DNA from: Geosiphon pyriformis
Lineage: Eukaryota > Glomeromycota > Glomeromycetes > Archaeosporales > Geosiphonaceae
Direction: 5' to 3'
NCBI GenBank assembly: GCA_016748015.1
Contig: JAAOMT010000659.1
Coordinates: forward strand, 446,241-510,240
Length of the DNA stretch: 64,000 bases
The notes under the pieces are model-generated. The model saw only the letters and a list, made by a program, of their open reading frames with translations, did no database searches and was not told the DNA's origin. Position 1 is the first letter of the stretch; the number at the start of each line of letters is the position of its first letter. This document shows, in pieces, positions 1 to 9,715 of the stretch. Position numbers and translations under genes: made by a program.

Positions 1-1949
1 GACCAATCTGTTGGGATTGTTAATGTCTCCAAATATTGTTTGAGATTGTTGTAGTTTTCAGGGTTCATTGTTTGTTGTTTTGATGCTGTTAATTCAGATG
101 GGTGTTGGTTTTGTTTTCTAATCTTGCCTCATTCTTGAGAAACAATCAACGTTGGTGTGGAGTTTTCCTGGTTTGTGGTGTACGATGTATTGGTAATTAG
201 CTAAAAATCCTGTTCATTGGGTTTGTTTTGCGTTCAGCTGGGTGTTTTTGTTTTGAAGCCATTTAAGTCCAATATTATCAGTGATAATATCAAATTTTTT
301 GGGTCTGAGGTAAAGGTTGAAGTGATGTAGGGCCCAGATTACTGCTGCAGTTTCTAATTCTGTTGTGGGGTAGTTCTTTTTGGCTGGCTTTAATGTTCTA
401 CTAGCATAAACAATTACTCGCTCATTTCCATTGTCATCTAACTGTGATAGGATGGCACCAAAGGCAGTATAAGAGGCGTTAGTTGCTAACTGGAATTGGT
501 TGCTGAAATCTGGGTAGGCGAGGATTGGAGCTGTTGTGAGTTTTTCCTTAAGTATCTCGAAGGCATTTTGGTGTTCTTCTGTCCATTTGTATTCAACATT
601 TTTAATAGTGAGCTGGTTGAAGAGTTTCGTAATTTCTGAGAATTCTTTGATGAATTTTCGGTAATAGGATGCTAATTCAATAAATCCTCTTAATTCTGTG
701 GTATTTTGTGGAGTCTTAAAGTTCTTGACAGTACTGATTTTTCCGGGGTCTGGTTTAATTCCATCTTTGCTAACAATGTGACCAAGAAAAGCTAAACTTG
801 TTTTTCCGAAGTAGCATTTTTTAATGTTCAATTTCAATCCTGCTTTCCATAATCGTTGAAAAACTTCTCGCAGGTGACTTAAATGTAGCTCGAAAGATGG
901 TGAATAAACATTAGTGTCATCAAGATAAACTACTACTGATTTCCAAAGAAGGTCTTTGTAAACAACATCCATGAGTCTTTGGAATGTTGCTGGTGCATTG
1001 CATAATCCGAAAGGCATTACATTGAATTCATAATTTCCTCCTTGAGTGGTGAATGCTGTTTTGAAGCAGTCTTTGGGATCCATAGCAACTTGCTAGTATC
1101 CACTCTCTAAATCTAATGTCAAAAAGTATTTGGACTTTCCAAGGGCATCCAACATGTCATCAATTCGGGGAAGAGGGTAGGCATCCCCAATGATGACACT
1201 GTTGAGTTGTCAGTAATCAACACAAAATCGTATCTTTCCATTTTTCTTTTTAACTAGAACTACAGGTGAGGCCCATGGGCTCATTGATGGTTGAATAAGT
1301 CTATTGTTAAGCATCTGTTGTACTTCTTCTTGGATAAATTGGTGACTTTCTAGAGCAACTCGGTAGACTTGTTGTTGCCTGGGTTTGGCATCTCCTGTAT
1401 AGATTTGGTGTTGAACCAAATCAGTTCTTCCTAAGTCATTGTTGTTTTCAGTGAAGATATCAGCAAATTCTGCAATTAGTTCTTTGAACTGGATTTGTTG
1501 TTGTAGTTCAAGTTGTCCCATGTTGATTTGAGATAGTTTTTTCATGACAACATGGTAGTTTTCAGAGCTAAGGTTTGGGTTGATTTTCAGTAGTGAATGT
1601 CCAATAATTTCAGGAAAATTGGGGACTGTTTGGGGTAATTCTTGTTGAAATATATTACTGTGAATAACTCCAATTTCTAAATTATTTAATAAAATTATGG
1701 AGTAATTATTGGGGTTGTAAAAAGTAACTCGGACTTTCTTTGTTCTTTCTGGAATATAAATGTTTGGGATCAAAATATTATGTTCCAAGCAGACTTGATC
1801 ATTGGACTCAAAAATTTGTTGTGTGGTTGTCGGCTTTGTGCAAGTGTAGATTTCCAGATATTCTCCAAAGGGTGAGATGGTAATTGGTTGTGGAAGTCTG
1901 AGAATCTGGTGGGATTTGTTCTGTGTGTTAAGAGCTATATTAACTAGAA
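1..1949 (-). pseudogene. Element A reverse transcriptase-RNase H
   Basis: After a connector of about 150 residues, the RT fingers begin with P-W-A-S-P-V-V-L-V-K-K-K-N-G-K-I-R-F-C-V-D-Y, followed by a TGA at 1210. The palm contains the T-L-D-L motif, a Trp-to-stop TAG at 1093 in S-G-Y-W-Q, and the catalytic Y-L-D-D at 927-916. RNase H follows (Y-A-S-R-T-L, T-E-L-E and T-D-N motifs), but its first catalytic Asp (normally T-D-A-S) reads T-N-A-S, a G-to-A change. A TGA at 214 is followed by the RNase H-integrase linker, which runs off the window. The copy is enzymatically dead as written but structurally almost complete. Confidence 0.88.
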
Positions 1950-2349
1950 CTGTAAATTGTCCAGTTGAACCAAAACCTTGGGTTCCTCTATCGCTTTTTC
2001 CTAATTGTTTTCTTTGATTAACTAGTTGCAAACCCGAAATGTTGATTAAGGGTAAGTAAATAGCTTGGGCAATTTTTTCAGCATGTTCGATCTTGAATGG
2101 TTTGTCAATTTCATTTTGAAGCATCACTGTTATGTCTCCAGTATATCCAGCATCGATAATTCCTTCTCTGACATTGATTTCTTTGCTTGCCAGAGAGGAC
2201 CGGAAAGCGATTTGAACCATTGCTCCTGATGGGATTTCGAGTGCAATTTTGAGGTTGATTTTTGTGAGAGATTTGGGTTTGAGAACAAGAGTATCTTTGC
2301 CTGGATATCTTAGGTCATATCCAGCATTAATTTCGTGTGTCTTTTAGGG
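1950..2349 (-). pseudogene. Element A dUTPase domain (dUTP diphosphatase)
   Basis: dUTPase hydrolyses dUTP to dUMP and pyrophosphate, keeping uracil out of DNA; in a retroelement it would act during reverse transcription. All five motifs of the trimeric family are visible in order: N-A-G-Y-D-L (motif 1, about 2330-2312), P-S-G-A-M-V-Q-I-A-F-R-S-S-L-A (motif 2), G-I-I-D-A-G-Y-T-G-D-I (motif 3, with the catalytic Asp and Tyr), K-I-A-Q-A (motif 4) and R-G-x-Q-G-F-G-S-T-G (motif 5, about 1989-1961). Only a TAA at 2344, just before motif 1, breaks it. It sits between the cysteine module and reverse transcriptase in the same frame. dUTPase-containing Metaviridae have been described from basidiomycetes (from memory); the domain order here should be compared with them. 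Confidence 0.9.
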
Positions 2350-3984
2350 TTTTATTTCTTGTCCATTGTTGTTGAAGTATTTAAGTTGTAAGACAGGCTG
2401 ATTTTCAATAAGATAGATAGGTGTTGTTTCAATTTCTTTCATTTCTTCAGGTTCTCCAAATTCAATTTCATTCTCATCATTCTCACTGGGCAAGGGAATA
2501 CTAAAAGCATAGCATTCAGGACACTACTGTTCATTGCAAGGCATAATGCATTCTTCACATAGCCTAATGTTCATTTGCTCTAATCGTTGAATTTGAGCTT
2601 CTTGGGTCAGGTAGATGTGACTTGCAATTTGGTGGTAGACTTCTACTTTATCTTCATAATTGAATCCAGCTAATTCCATAGTGTATTCAATGTATTCTGC
2701 TTCTTTCATTTGACAAACATCTTCTTTGGTAGCTCCATTAATTAATGCCATTGCTAAATCAAAAATCATCTCGGCATCATAAGGGTAGTGATAAAGTTTG
2801 TTGAAAGCACTATTATATGCTGTATTAAAGGGTGTTCCTCTTTTTACTTTTTCTGAAATTGATAAAGCATATTGACAGGTCTGATCGCAGATGCCTCCTT
2901 TTATTGCTACATCAATCCAATTGCATTCTTCTGGTAGCATATCTCCACAAGTCAAACAAGGGGTGTTGTCCCATTTTCCACTCCTTTTTATTAGATGGCC
3001 CCATCGCTCTCTGTGGCAAGCCTTGCAGTAATAAAAAGTATGATTCTCATATTTTTTTTCAGGTGAAATGCAGGCTCCCATTGACGATAGTTTCTTGTGG
3101 CAGTCCTTACATTTAAGGGGAATATAGAGGCGTTGTTTTCTTGGTTCGGGTTTTAAGTAAGGTATATTCCATCCAGAGGTTTCAGGTTTAGTGTGTGGGG
3201 TAAAATGTTTTTGTTCTGTTTCATCAGCCCAGTTGGACGTTGATCCAAGAGCCATGAATGTTTCGATTATTGGTTTTTCTTCTTCTGGTTCAAATTTAAA
3301 AGCTGGGGCTTTTTCAGAGCGTTTGTTGAATGTACCACAAATGGCAGGTACTCGGGCATGTTGTCCTTGGTAGAAAATTGTTAACTCTTGTGTTTCCCAA
3401 TTCAGATTAGCATTGGCTTTTTGAAGCCAATCATTTCCGACGAGAGCTTGATACTGAAGTGCGTCCATTACAAGAACTTTGACTGAAATGGTGATTCCAT
3501 CAAGAGTGAATAGAAAATTGTCAATTTCTCCTACTGGTGTCTTTTTCATGCCATCGGCAGTGACGATTACTGTTTGAGCTGGTCAGTCAACATTTCTTTT
3601 CAACTGTTGCATTAACTGGTAGGTAATAATGCTTCCAGCAGATCCACTGTCTAGGATCAAGCGAATTGGCTTTCCTTCTACTTCAGCTTCTGCATACATT
3701 GCAGTGATAGCTTTTTGCTCATTAGCTGCTGCATTGCTAAGCAAGAATGGTGATTCATTTGCTTCAAATTCAAAAGGAAAGATATCAGAGAGATTGGCGT
3801 TTTCAGCAATTCGGGCTGGTGGAATAGTAGTGTGGTTATGAGAAGGGTTTCGTTGTTGTTGTGCTGCAACTCTATCTTCCAAGGGTGCAGTATGGTGAAA
3901 ATCCTGTTCTTCCAGCATTGTTAAATAACTGGGTTGAGTGTGGTAATGGTTGGATCTTGGTTGAGTGGTATTTCGGAGAACCAA
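2350..3984 (-). pseudogene. Element A protease and CxxC-rich module
   Basis: This continues the gag frame. A retroviral-type aspartic protease has its D-S-G triad at 3651-3643 inside L-I-L-D-S-G-S-A-G-S. The frame breaks at 3580 (TGA) and resumes with the rest of the protease fold. There follows an unusual module (about 3115-2870) with CxxC pairs: C-K-D-C, C-K-A-C, C-L-T-C and C-D-Q-T-C, plus single cysteines, the look of two or three zinc ribbons. A second group (C-E-E-C, then C-P-E-C across the TAG at 2524) lies just before dUTPase. I know of no named domain for this insert. The same cysteines recur in element C, so it was under selection in the family. A role in nucleic-acid binding is a guess. 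Confidence 0.72.
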
Positions 3985-5004
3985 TTGGTTGTTCGAATTG
4001 ATTCTACTGTTGTTTACATGGTATCGGTTTTGTGGTGTAAATTGATTTTGTGTAATCAGTCTTCGAGCAGATACTTGATAATGTTGTGTGGGTGGTTGCT
4101 GGTATTGCTGTTGGATTGGTTGTGGGGCAGGCTGATAATAGTTATTTTGGTATTGGGGTCTTGGTAAATAGTAAGCTGGTGGTGATGGTTGATAATAAGA
4201 TTACTGTAGTGGAGAGTAACGTTAATTACCCCTATTTTGTTGGTCTCGTTGCAGCTTTCTGCAATCTCTTTTCCAGTGACCAGAGATTCCACAGTAATGG
4301 CAATTCTGGGGCTGGTTATTGGAAAGTGGTGTAAAGTTATTTTGATTTCATCTTTGGGATGGTTGATATCTTTGGGGCTGTTGTTGTTGTTGGTTGGTAA
4401 AATAGTTTTCAACCTTCTTTGTGAGTTGGTCAATTTTTTCTTCAGCTGCTGAGCTGGGTTCTCCAATTGTCAAATTTACAAGTTTTGTATGATTGGCTTC
4501 TTCCATGGCCATTTCGTATCTTTTCGTATGCTGTATGGCAGAGTTTAAATCTTCTGGCACGTGTGGGCAAACCTTTTTAATTAGTTTATCTTTTAGACCA
4601 GCGATAAATTGATCCAAGATTTGAGCATCGGAATAATAATTGTTTGTCTCGAGTTGGCAAATCTGTCTGAGAAGTTTGTTGAATTTCTCAATATAAGTCA
4701 TAACGGATTTGGAGGGTTCTTGTTTGATATTTCGAAAACGATTGCGAAGAGTGATGGAGGTATTATTGTCAGTGAACTGTTCAAGGAAGGCTGCTTTGAA
4801 AGCATTCCAATCATTGAATGGAGCGGCAAGGTTTTCAAACCATTCTCCTGCTGTTCTTTTGAGAAAGTAGGGAATTGTTCTTAACATTCTGGCAGCATTT
4901 CATTCATTTGCATCTTCAGCTTTAGTAACTTGGTCAAGCCATTCTTGGGGACTGGTCTCAATATCTTCTCCATTGAATTCAGGAATTTTTGCGATGTATG
5001 CTGT
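3985..5004 (-). pseudogene. Element A Gag with CCHC zinc knuckle
   Basis: This is the capsid/nucleocapsid part of element A. The Retrotrans_gag-like region (roughly 4887-4470) has the usual W-F-x-N-L, F-x-x-x-F and L-x-x-x-R-F-R pattern and helical C-terminal half. It is followed by a Gln/Asn/Pro/Tyr-rich tail and one CCHC knuckle at 4302-4261 (C-x2-C-x4-H-x4-C, all four ligands present). The frame carries stops at 4900 (TGA), 4348 (TGA), 4222 (TAA) and 4201 (TAA). Each can come from a Trp, Arg or Gln codon by a single C-to-T or G-to-A change. The frame runs straight on into protease, so Gag and Pol would be one polyprotein. The extreme N terminus is lost at the adapter join at 5005. Confidence 0.82.
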
Positions 5005-5023
5005 CTGTCTCTTATACACATCT
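5005..5023 (+). other. Tn5 mosaic end (Nextera adapter) in the assembly
   Basis: CTGTCTCTTATACACATCT is a perfect 19-of-19 match to the hyperactive Tn5 mosaic end used in tagmentation libraries. It lies between the element A leader (5024-5080) and the gag frame (5004 downwards). Chance occurrence in 64 kb is negligible, and no Tn5 transposase or IS50 surrounds it. It is best read as untrimmed adapter or a chimeric read built into the contig, so contiguity across this point is unproven. Confidence 0.95.
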
Positions 5024-5080
5024 GTTGGAGTATTTGGGGTGGTTCTTGAATATTGCTTTAATTTGTTTTTGCTGTGTTAT

Positions 5081-5098
5081 TTTTGTGGGAGAGCACCA
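5081..5098 (-). other. Element A primer-binding site
   Basis: On the minus strand TGGTGCTCTCCCACAAAA starts two bases after the LTR end (..GTAACA TT TGG). It begins with TGG, complementary to a tRNA 3' CCA. It shares TGGTGCTC with the sites of the other Gypsy families here. I could not name the tRNA. Confidence 0.7.
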
Positions 5099-5100
5099 AA

Positions 5101-6065
5101 TGTTACCAGAGGTTTTTGGTTTCTTTTCTGTAATGTTGTTGATACTTATTTGCTGTGAATTCACGTTTTCTGGATGTGGTTGAACCTCCAATAACTGAAT
5201 TTATCTTCAAATTATCTCCTATAATTTGAACTGCTGGGCTTATAAGTAGAATAGCCAATTCTGTGCCAGTTGCTTTATGTAGTTACATTGTAGTAAACAT
5301 CAACTCTTTCCTAGGAATTGCTTATCTGGAAGCTCACAAAAAAAATGTGTAGTTACTTTGCTGTGAAAGTCAACTCTTCTACAGGAATCTCATCTGTAGG
5401 TTACCCTAATGATTATGATAAGAAAATAAAAGAAAATAGAAGAAATGTAAAAGAAATGGAATTTTATCAAGGAAAACGTTTTCTATCCAGATCTGGAGTC
5501 ACTAACAGTTTACTGAAATTGGTAGCTAATCAATTTCAAAATGTTAGTTGGGTTTTGAGGATTTTCCAAGTGCAATAATTTAAAGAGTTTGGTTTTTTGA
5601 ATTATTTGATATTTATTTTTTTTTGCATATATAGGAATGGTTTTTAAGTGATAAATCTAAAGTAAGATACATTTTCTCGAAGAGAGAAGCTCTTCTTTTA
5701 TACAACTTGTTGTAACACTATTCTATGAACTTGAACTTTGCTATTTTCTACAATTTCGCTGAACTAAAGATACATTTTGGCGAACTACAAGTTATTTTGG
5801 TGAACTATTAGATATTTCGGTGAACTATCAATTATTTCTACAAATTTCTACAAATTTCAGCAAACTTCTGAATGTTACATAGTTCAGGGTATTGCATAAT
5901 TGATCATCGCAATTAGGTTACATTTGTGTTGTGTACAATTTGAGTTATTAATTAAATGATAATTTCGGACATTTTTTTTTTTTTTTTGCTAATGTAATAA
6001 GTGATCATTTAAAACAATAATATATGCTAATTAATGATAGAAATTATAAGATAATTTCATGCTAA
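5101..6065 (-). repeat. LTR of element A (5' LTR, truncated about 30 bp)
   Basis: On the plus strand it begins TGTTACCAG at 5101 next to the primer-binding site. The same sequence recurs at 60699-61651 in element E, where the far end reads CTGATAACA, so the intact LTR has TGTTACCAG...CTGGTAACA inverted ends. Here homology to the E copy stops at about 6065, before that end, and integrase sequence of element B begins within a few bases. It contains a fourfold 20-bp tandem repeat and a 16-base T run near 5973. Confidence 0.82.
5761..5841 (-). repeat. Fourfold ~20-bp tandem repeat in LTR-A
   Basis: Units begin with GAACTA at 5761, 5782, 5802 and 5822 (spacing 21, 20, 20) and end in ATTT(T/C). 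The decayed LTR of element E keeps the same array near 61365-61445. It lies in the middle of the LTR and could hold repeated regulatory sites, which is inference. Confidence 0.75.
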
Positions 6066-6948
6066 ATAATATCTCTAATTTCGTTTGGTAACATCGTTCA
6101 TAGAGCAGATAAAAGGGTTTATAACTTGTTATGTCATGATTCACAGTTCTATAGGTGAACAAAGCTGAAGGCAATACTTTGTCCCATAGGTTGGTTTTTT
6201 CACTGGTTTTGGCTAGGGTTTCACATAGTGTTCTATTGAAACGTTCTACTAGGCCATTTGTTTGGGGGTAATAAGAGGAAGAGAGTTTATGACATATTCC
6301 CATTTTTCTGCAAAGTTCTTCAACCAGTGTACTGAGAAAAGCTTTTCCTCTGTCAGATAAAAGTTCTTTGGGGCAGCCATAGCAACAAATGATATCTTCA
6401 TAAATGAAATTGGCAATTGAGACTGCTGTTTGATCTGGGGTGGTTCTTGCTTCTACCCACTTTGTAAGATAGTCAGTAGCTGTGATAATGTATCTGTTGC
6501 CATCAGAAGTTACTGTTAAAGGTCCAACAACATCTATACCAATTCTGTCAAATGGTTGACCAACAGAGATTGGATGGATATTTTTCTTGCAATTGGGTTT
6601 TCCTCTTCTTTGGCAGGTATCACAGATTTTAATGTATTCAGCAATGTCTTTTCCCAAGGTAGGCCAATAATAGTGAGCTAAAGTTTTCTGAATTGTTTTT
6701 GTTTTTCCAAAGTGTCCAGCTAATAGATTAGTGTGCATATTGTAGATCACAATTTCTCTTTCTTCAAATCTAATGACTCTCTGGGGGTGGTCAGAATCTT
6801 TTTTATTTCTTTTATATAACTGGTTCTGGCAAATCAAATAGAAATTTGATTGTTTGTGCAAATGTTCTCTTTGCTGTCGAGTATAGTCCGGCAGGTATTG
6901 TCCTTTACCCAAAAATTCTATTAAGACAGAGTAGTTGTCCAAGTCCAT
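6066..6948 (-). pseudogene. Element B integrase, C-terminally truncated
   Basis: Integrase inserts the cDNA copy into the host genome. The N-terminal HHCC zinc finger is present (H-T-N-L-L-A-G-H, then C-D-T-C). The DDE core is complete: G-I-D-V-V-G-P-L for the first Asp, L-L-S-D-R-G-K-A-F for the second, and Q-T-N-G-L-V-E-R-F-N for the Glu. The frame is open from the ATG at 6948. Homology to integrase ends soon after Y-L-L-Y-E-R, and the last dozen residues read into LTR-A, so the GPY/F-type C-terminal region is gone. Integrase is in a different frame from upstream RNase H because of small indels at about 7184 and in the linker 7100-6950, which also carries several stops. Confidence 0.88.
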
Positions 6949-7180
6949 TATTGTGTTTGTTTGTGGAGGAGTTACAAATAATTAAGTTGGTTTGGTTTGA
7001 GAGGGTTTTGCTATTACTGGATGATAAGTCTGGAGAGAGTGTCGGTGTTTTGATGATTAGCTCCTTTGTGGTGTTGAATGTCATAGTCGAATTCATCCAA
7101 GTAGAGTATCCAGCGAGTTATCCATTTATGTTCCAGGTTTCTTTTGTTGCATAGCCAAACCAAAGCTTGATGATCTGTTA

Positions 7181-9715
7181 TTACCAAAATTTTACACCTT
7201 TAAGATATTTGTTCCAATAGCTGGTAGCCCAAACTACTGCTAAGCATTCTTGCTCTGTGACTGAGTAGTTCTTTTCTGCTGATGTGAGAGTTCTACTGGC
7301 ATATGCTACAGCATGTTCCCTGTCATCTTTGTCTTTCTGGAAAAGAACAGCACCAAGTTTATAGCCAGATGCATCAGTATGGAGGATAAAAGGTTGATCC
7401 AGATTAGGTTGCATGAGGATGGGTTCTGTAACCAGTTTTTCTTTCAGAATTTCAAATGCTTTTTGTTGATGAGTGTTTCAGTGATAATTGATGTTTTTCC
7501 TAAGTAGCTGATTGAAAGGAGCAGCGATTTTGGAGAAATCCTTGACAAACTTGCGATAATAAGAGGCCAAACCAAGAAAAGAGTGTAGTTCATAAATATT
7601 CATTGGTTGTTTAATGTTTTGAACTTTTTCAATTTTGGCTAGATCAGGGAAGATTCCATTTTTTGTAATAAAATGACCAAGGAACTGGGTGGATTGATGT
7701 TCAAAGAATGATTTGATTGGATTGATCTTAAGGCCAGCATTTCTAAGGAGGTCAAAAACCTTTTGCAAATGTTCAAGGTGTTCATTCCAGGTTTTTGAGT
7801 ATACCATTGTGTCGTCCAAGTAGACTAAAACAAAGTTTTCTTTTACTGATTCAAATACTTTGTCCATTAAGCGTTGAAAAGTGGGAGGAGCATTTGTGAG
7901 ACCAAAAGGCATAACTGTGAATTCATAGGTGCCATACTTGGTGATGAAGGCAGTTTTCTTTCTGCTTTCTAGATCCATCTCTACTTGCCAGAATCCAGCA
8001 GTTAAGTCAATGGTTGAGAAGAAAGTGGCACCATGGAATTGGTCTAGCATTGCATCAATCTTGGGAAGTGGGTACATATTTCTTTCAGTAATGACATTTA
8101 ATTGGTGATAGTCAACACAAAAGCATAGGGTTCCTCTTTTCTTGGATACCACTACAACTGGGAATGTCCATTCACTCTTGGTTTCTTGTATGAATCCAAG
8201 GGTTTTCATTCGGGTTATTTCTTTTTTAATAAACTCATTATTGTACCGGTTGGATTGATAGGGCTTCAAATGGATAGGGCAAGTTTCTTTGGTGATGATG
8301 ATGTGTTGTATCACATGTGTACATCCAGGAGGTTCACCTTCTTTTGAAACAACTGGGCTGTTTCTAGCCAGCAGGTTTTCAATGTCTATCTTTCTTTCTT
8401 CTGGAAAGGGTTCTCTTTGTTCTACAACCAGTGATTGGATTTCAGGTGGTTTGTTTTCAAAGAACTTTTGGACTTCTTTTATTTCCTCATGGAGTATCAA
8501 GCTGATTGGTTTCCAATCTTTGTAATAGATCAGGCAGAACATGCATTCATTGCTAGGAGAATACAATAGTTTGTCGCACCAGCACCGGGCACAAGAACCA
8601 TGCCACCAATAACTGTATTTGGCTTTCTTGCCTGGCTTTCTGTCAAAAGTTTTTCTGAGCATGTCATAATAAGACCAGCAGATCAGCTTGCCATTGACAA
8701 TGATTTCTTCTTTATCTACCTTGACATTATCCAATGGTTTGCCATTGCTGGTGAAGATGGTATAGGCGAGTTCAGCAGTTTCTTCTTGTTCTTCTTGTTC
8801 TTCTTGTTCTTCTTCTTCCTCACTTTTTTCATCATCTGATTTGTCTGATTCATTTTCTTCTGGGCTCTGCTTGGATACTGGGGGAGTTGTCCAATGGCGA
8901 CATTTAACCACAATGGGTTTCTCACCACATCTAATGATTAGTTTACAGAGTTCATAATCAAGCAAAGCTTTTGCTTTCTTGAGCCATTCATTGCCAACAA
9001 TGATGGTGTATTCTTTTGCTTCAGATACTTCCATATCAGTTTCAATGCTGATGCCATTGATGCGGACAGAAATAGCTTTGGCTATGCCAAGCCCTTTCTT
9101 CTTATCACCATGCACATTGGTCATTGGTCGTGTGGATGGTTCATCAATTTTTCTGCCAATTGCTTCAAGAAAGTGTTTAACAATAACACTAACAGATAAT
9201 CCACTGTCTAGAATCAAATCAATGAAATAGCCAGCCACTTGGGCTTTGCAAATTAGAGGAGTGACATTGCTATTGTCAGCAAGTCCAGCTTAGTGAAGGT
9301 ATTTGTTGGTTTTGGGTGTCTTTTTCTTTGGAATCAGAGATTTGTGAAAATCTTTTCTAAATTGTGAATGGGTCATCAATTGGCCAAAGGTTATATGTGC
9401 TGGGGTTTCCATGAGATCTTTGACAACAGAATAGAGGTCGGATTTTTGTACTATTTCTGGGGATTCTAACTTTGGAGGGTTCTTGAAAACTTTGGCTTTT
9501 GGGGGCTCATTGTTGTCAGCAGTTGATGTAGAAGCTTTATTGGGATCCAGAACAAAATCAACTTTGGCTTTTTTCTTCTTTCTTGTGGATTCAGAGAGGT
9601 TGGTTGCTAGTTCATCCATGTTATGGTCATCATTAGTTAAGTTAAAAGCATAAAAGGGGTTTTTTTCTGGTTGACTTGCACTCTCACCCTTTGAAGGTGT
9701 GCCTACCAGTTTAAA
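7181..9715 (-). pseudogene. Element B Pol: protease, cysteine cluster, RT, RNase H
   Basis: The Pol frame is entered by a -1 shift at 9715-9709. A lysine-rich, probably nuclear-targeting linker (K-K-K-K-A-K near 9575) comes first. A TAA at 9290 precedes the protease, whose active site is L-I-L-D-S-G near 9205. An acidic stretch of EEQ repeats (8825-8760) follows, then a cysteine cluster C-A-R-C-W-C...C-M-F-C (8590-8540). RT follows with R-K-K-T-A-F, M-P-F-G-L-T-N-A-P and the catalytic Y-L-D-D at 7822-7811. A Trp-to-stop TGA at 7478 leads into RNase H (H-T-D-A-S-G, Y-A-S-R-T-L), lost by a one-base deletion near 7184 within a T run. There is no dUTPase between protease and RT, unlike family A/C. 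Confidence 0.88.
9703..9715 (-). promoter_or_regulatory. Predicted -1 ribosomal frameshift site (UUUAAAC)
   Basis: The end of gag reads TCT TTA AAC TGG TAG. TTTAAAC (9715-9709) is a canonical X-XXY-YYZ slippery heptamer in the correct register, two codons before the gag stop (9705-9703). Slipping back one base gives TTT AAA CTG GTA GGC, which is exactly the pol frame. Nine bases downstream, CACCTT-CAA-AGGGTG can form a 6-bp stem (one G-U pair) with a 3-base loop, a possible but weak stimulator. Confidence 0.75.

Larger units (their letters stand above)
1..6065 (-). mobile_element. Ty3/Gypsy element A, dUTPase-bearing, 3' part off window
   Basis: Read on the minus strand the order is LTR (6065-5101), primer-binding site (5098-5081), leader, gag with a CCHC knuckle, aspartic protease, CxxC-rich module, dUTPase, reverse transcriptase, RNase H, and the linker towards integrase at position 1. 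From 5004 down to 1 all domains lie in a single reading frame (codon top coordinate divisible by 3). The frame is broken only by nonsense codons, at 4900, 4348, 4222, 4201, 3580, 2524, 2344, 1210, 1093 and 214 and then several in the last 200 bases. No frameshift is seen. The LTR lacks about 30 bp at its element-5' end where it meets element B. The Tn5 adapter at 5005-5023 interrupts the leader/gag junction. Element E at the right end of the window belongs to the same LTR family. Confidence 0.88.

Noticed and set aside
3191-3373. Plus-strand ORFs between 2832 and 5578
   Set aside because: They are shadows of the minus-strand gag-pol frame or LTR of element A.
5005-5023. A natural bacterial Tn5/IS50 insertion or horizontal transfer
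   Set aside because: Only the engineered 19-bp mosaic end is present, with no IS50 sequence, so an adapter remnant is far more likely.
8766-8823. CTTCTTGTT repeat as a possible CRISPR or satellite
   Set aside because: It codes the acidic EEQ run of element B Pol and has no spacer structure.
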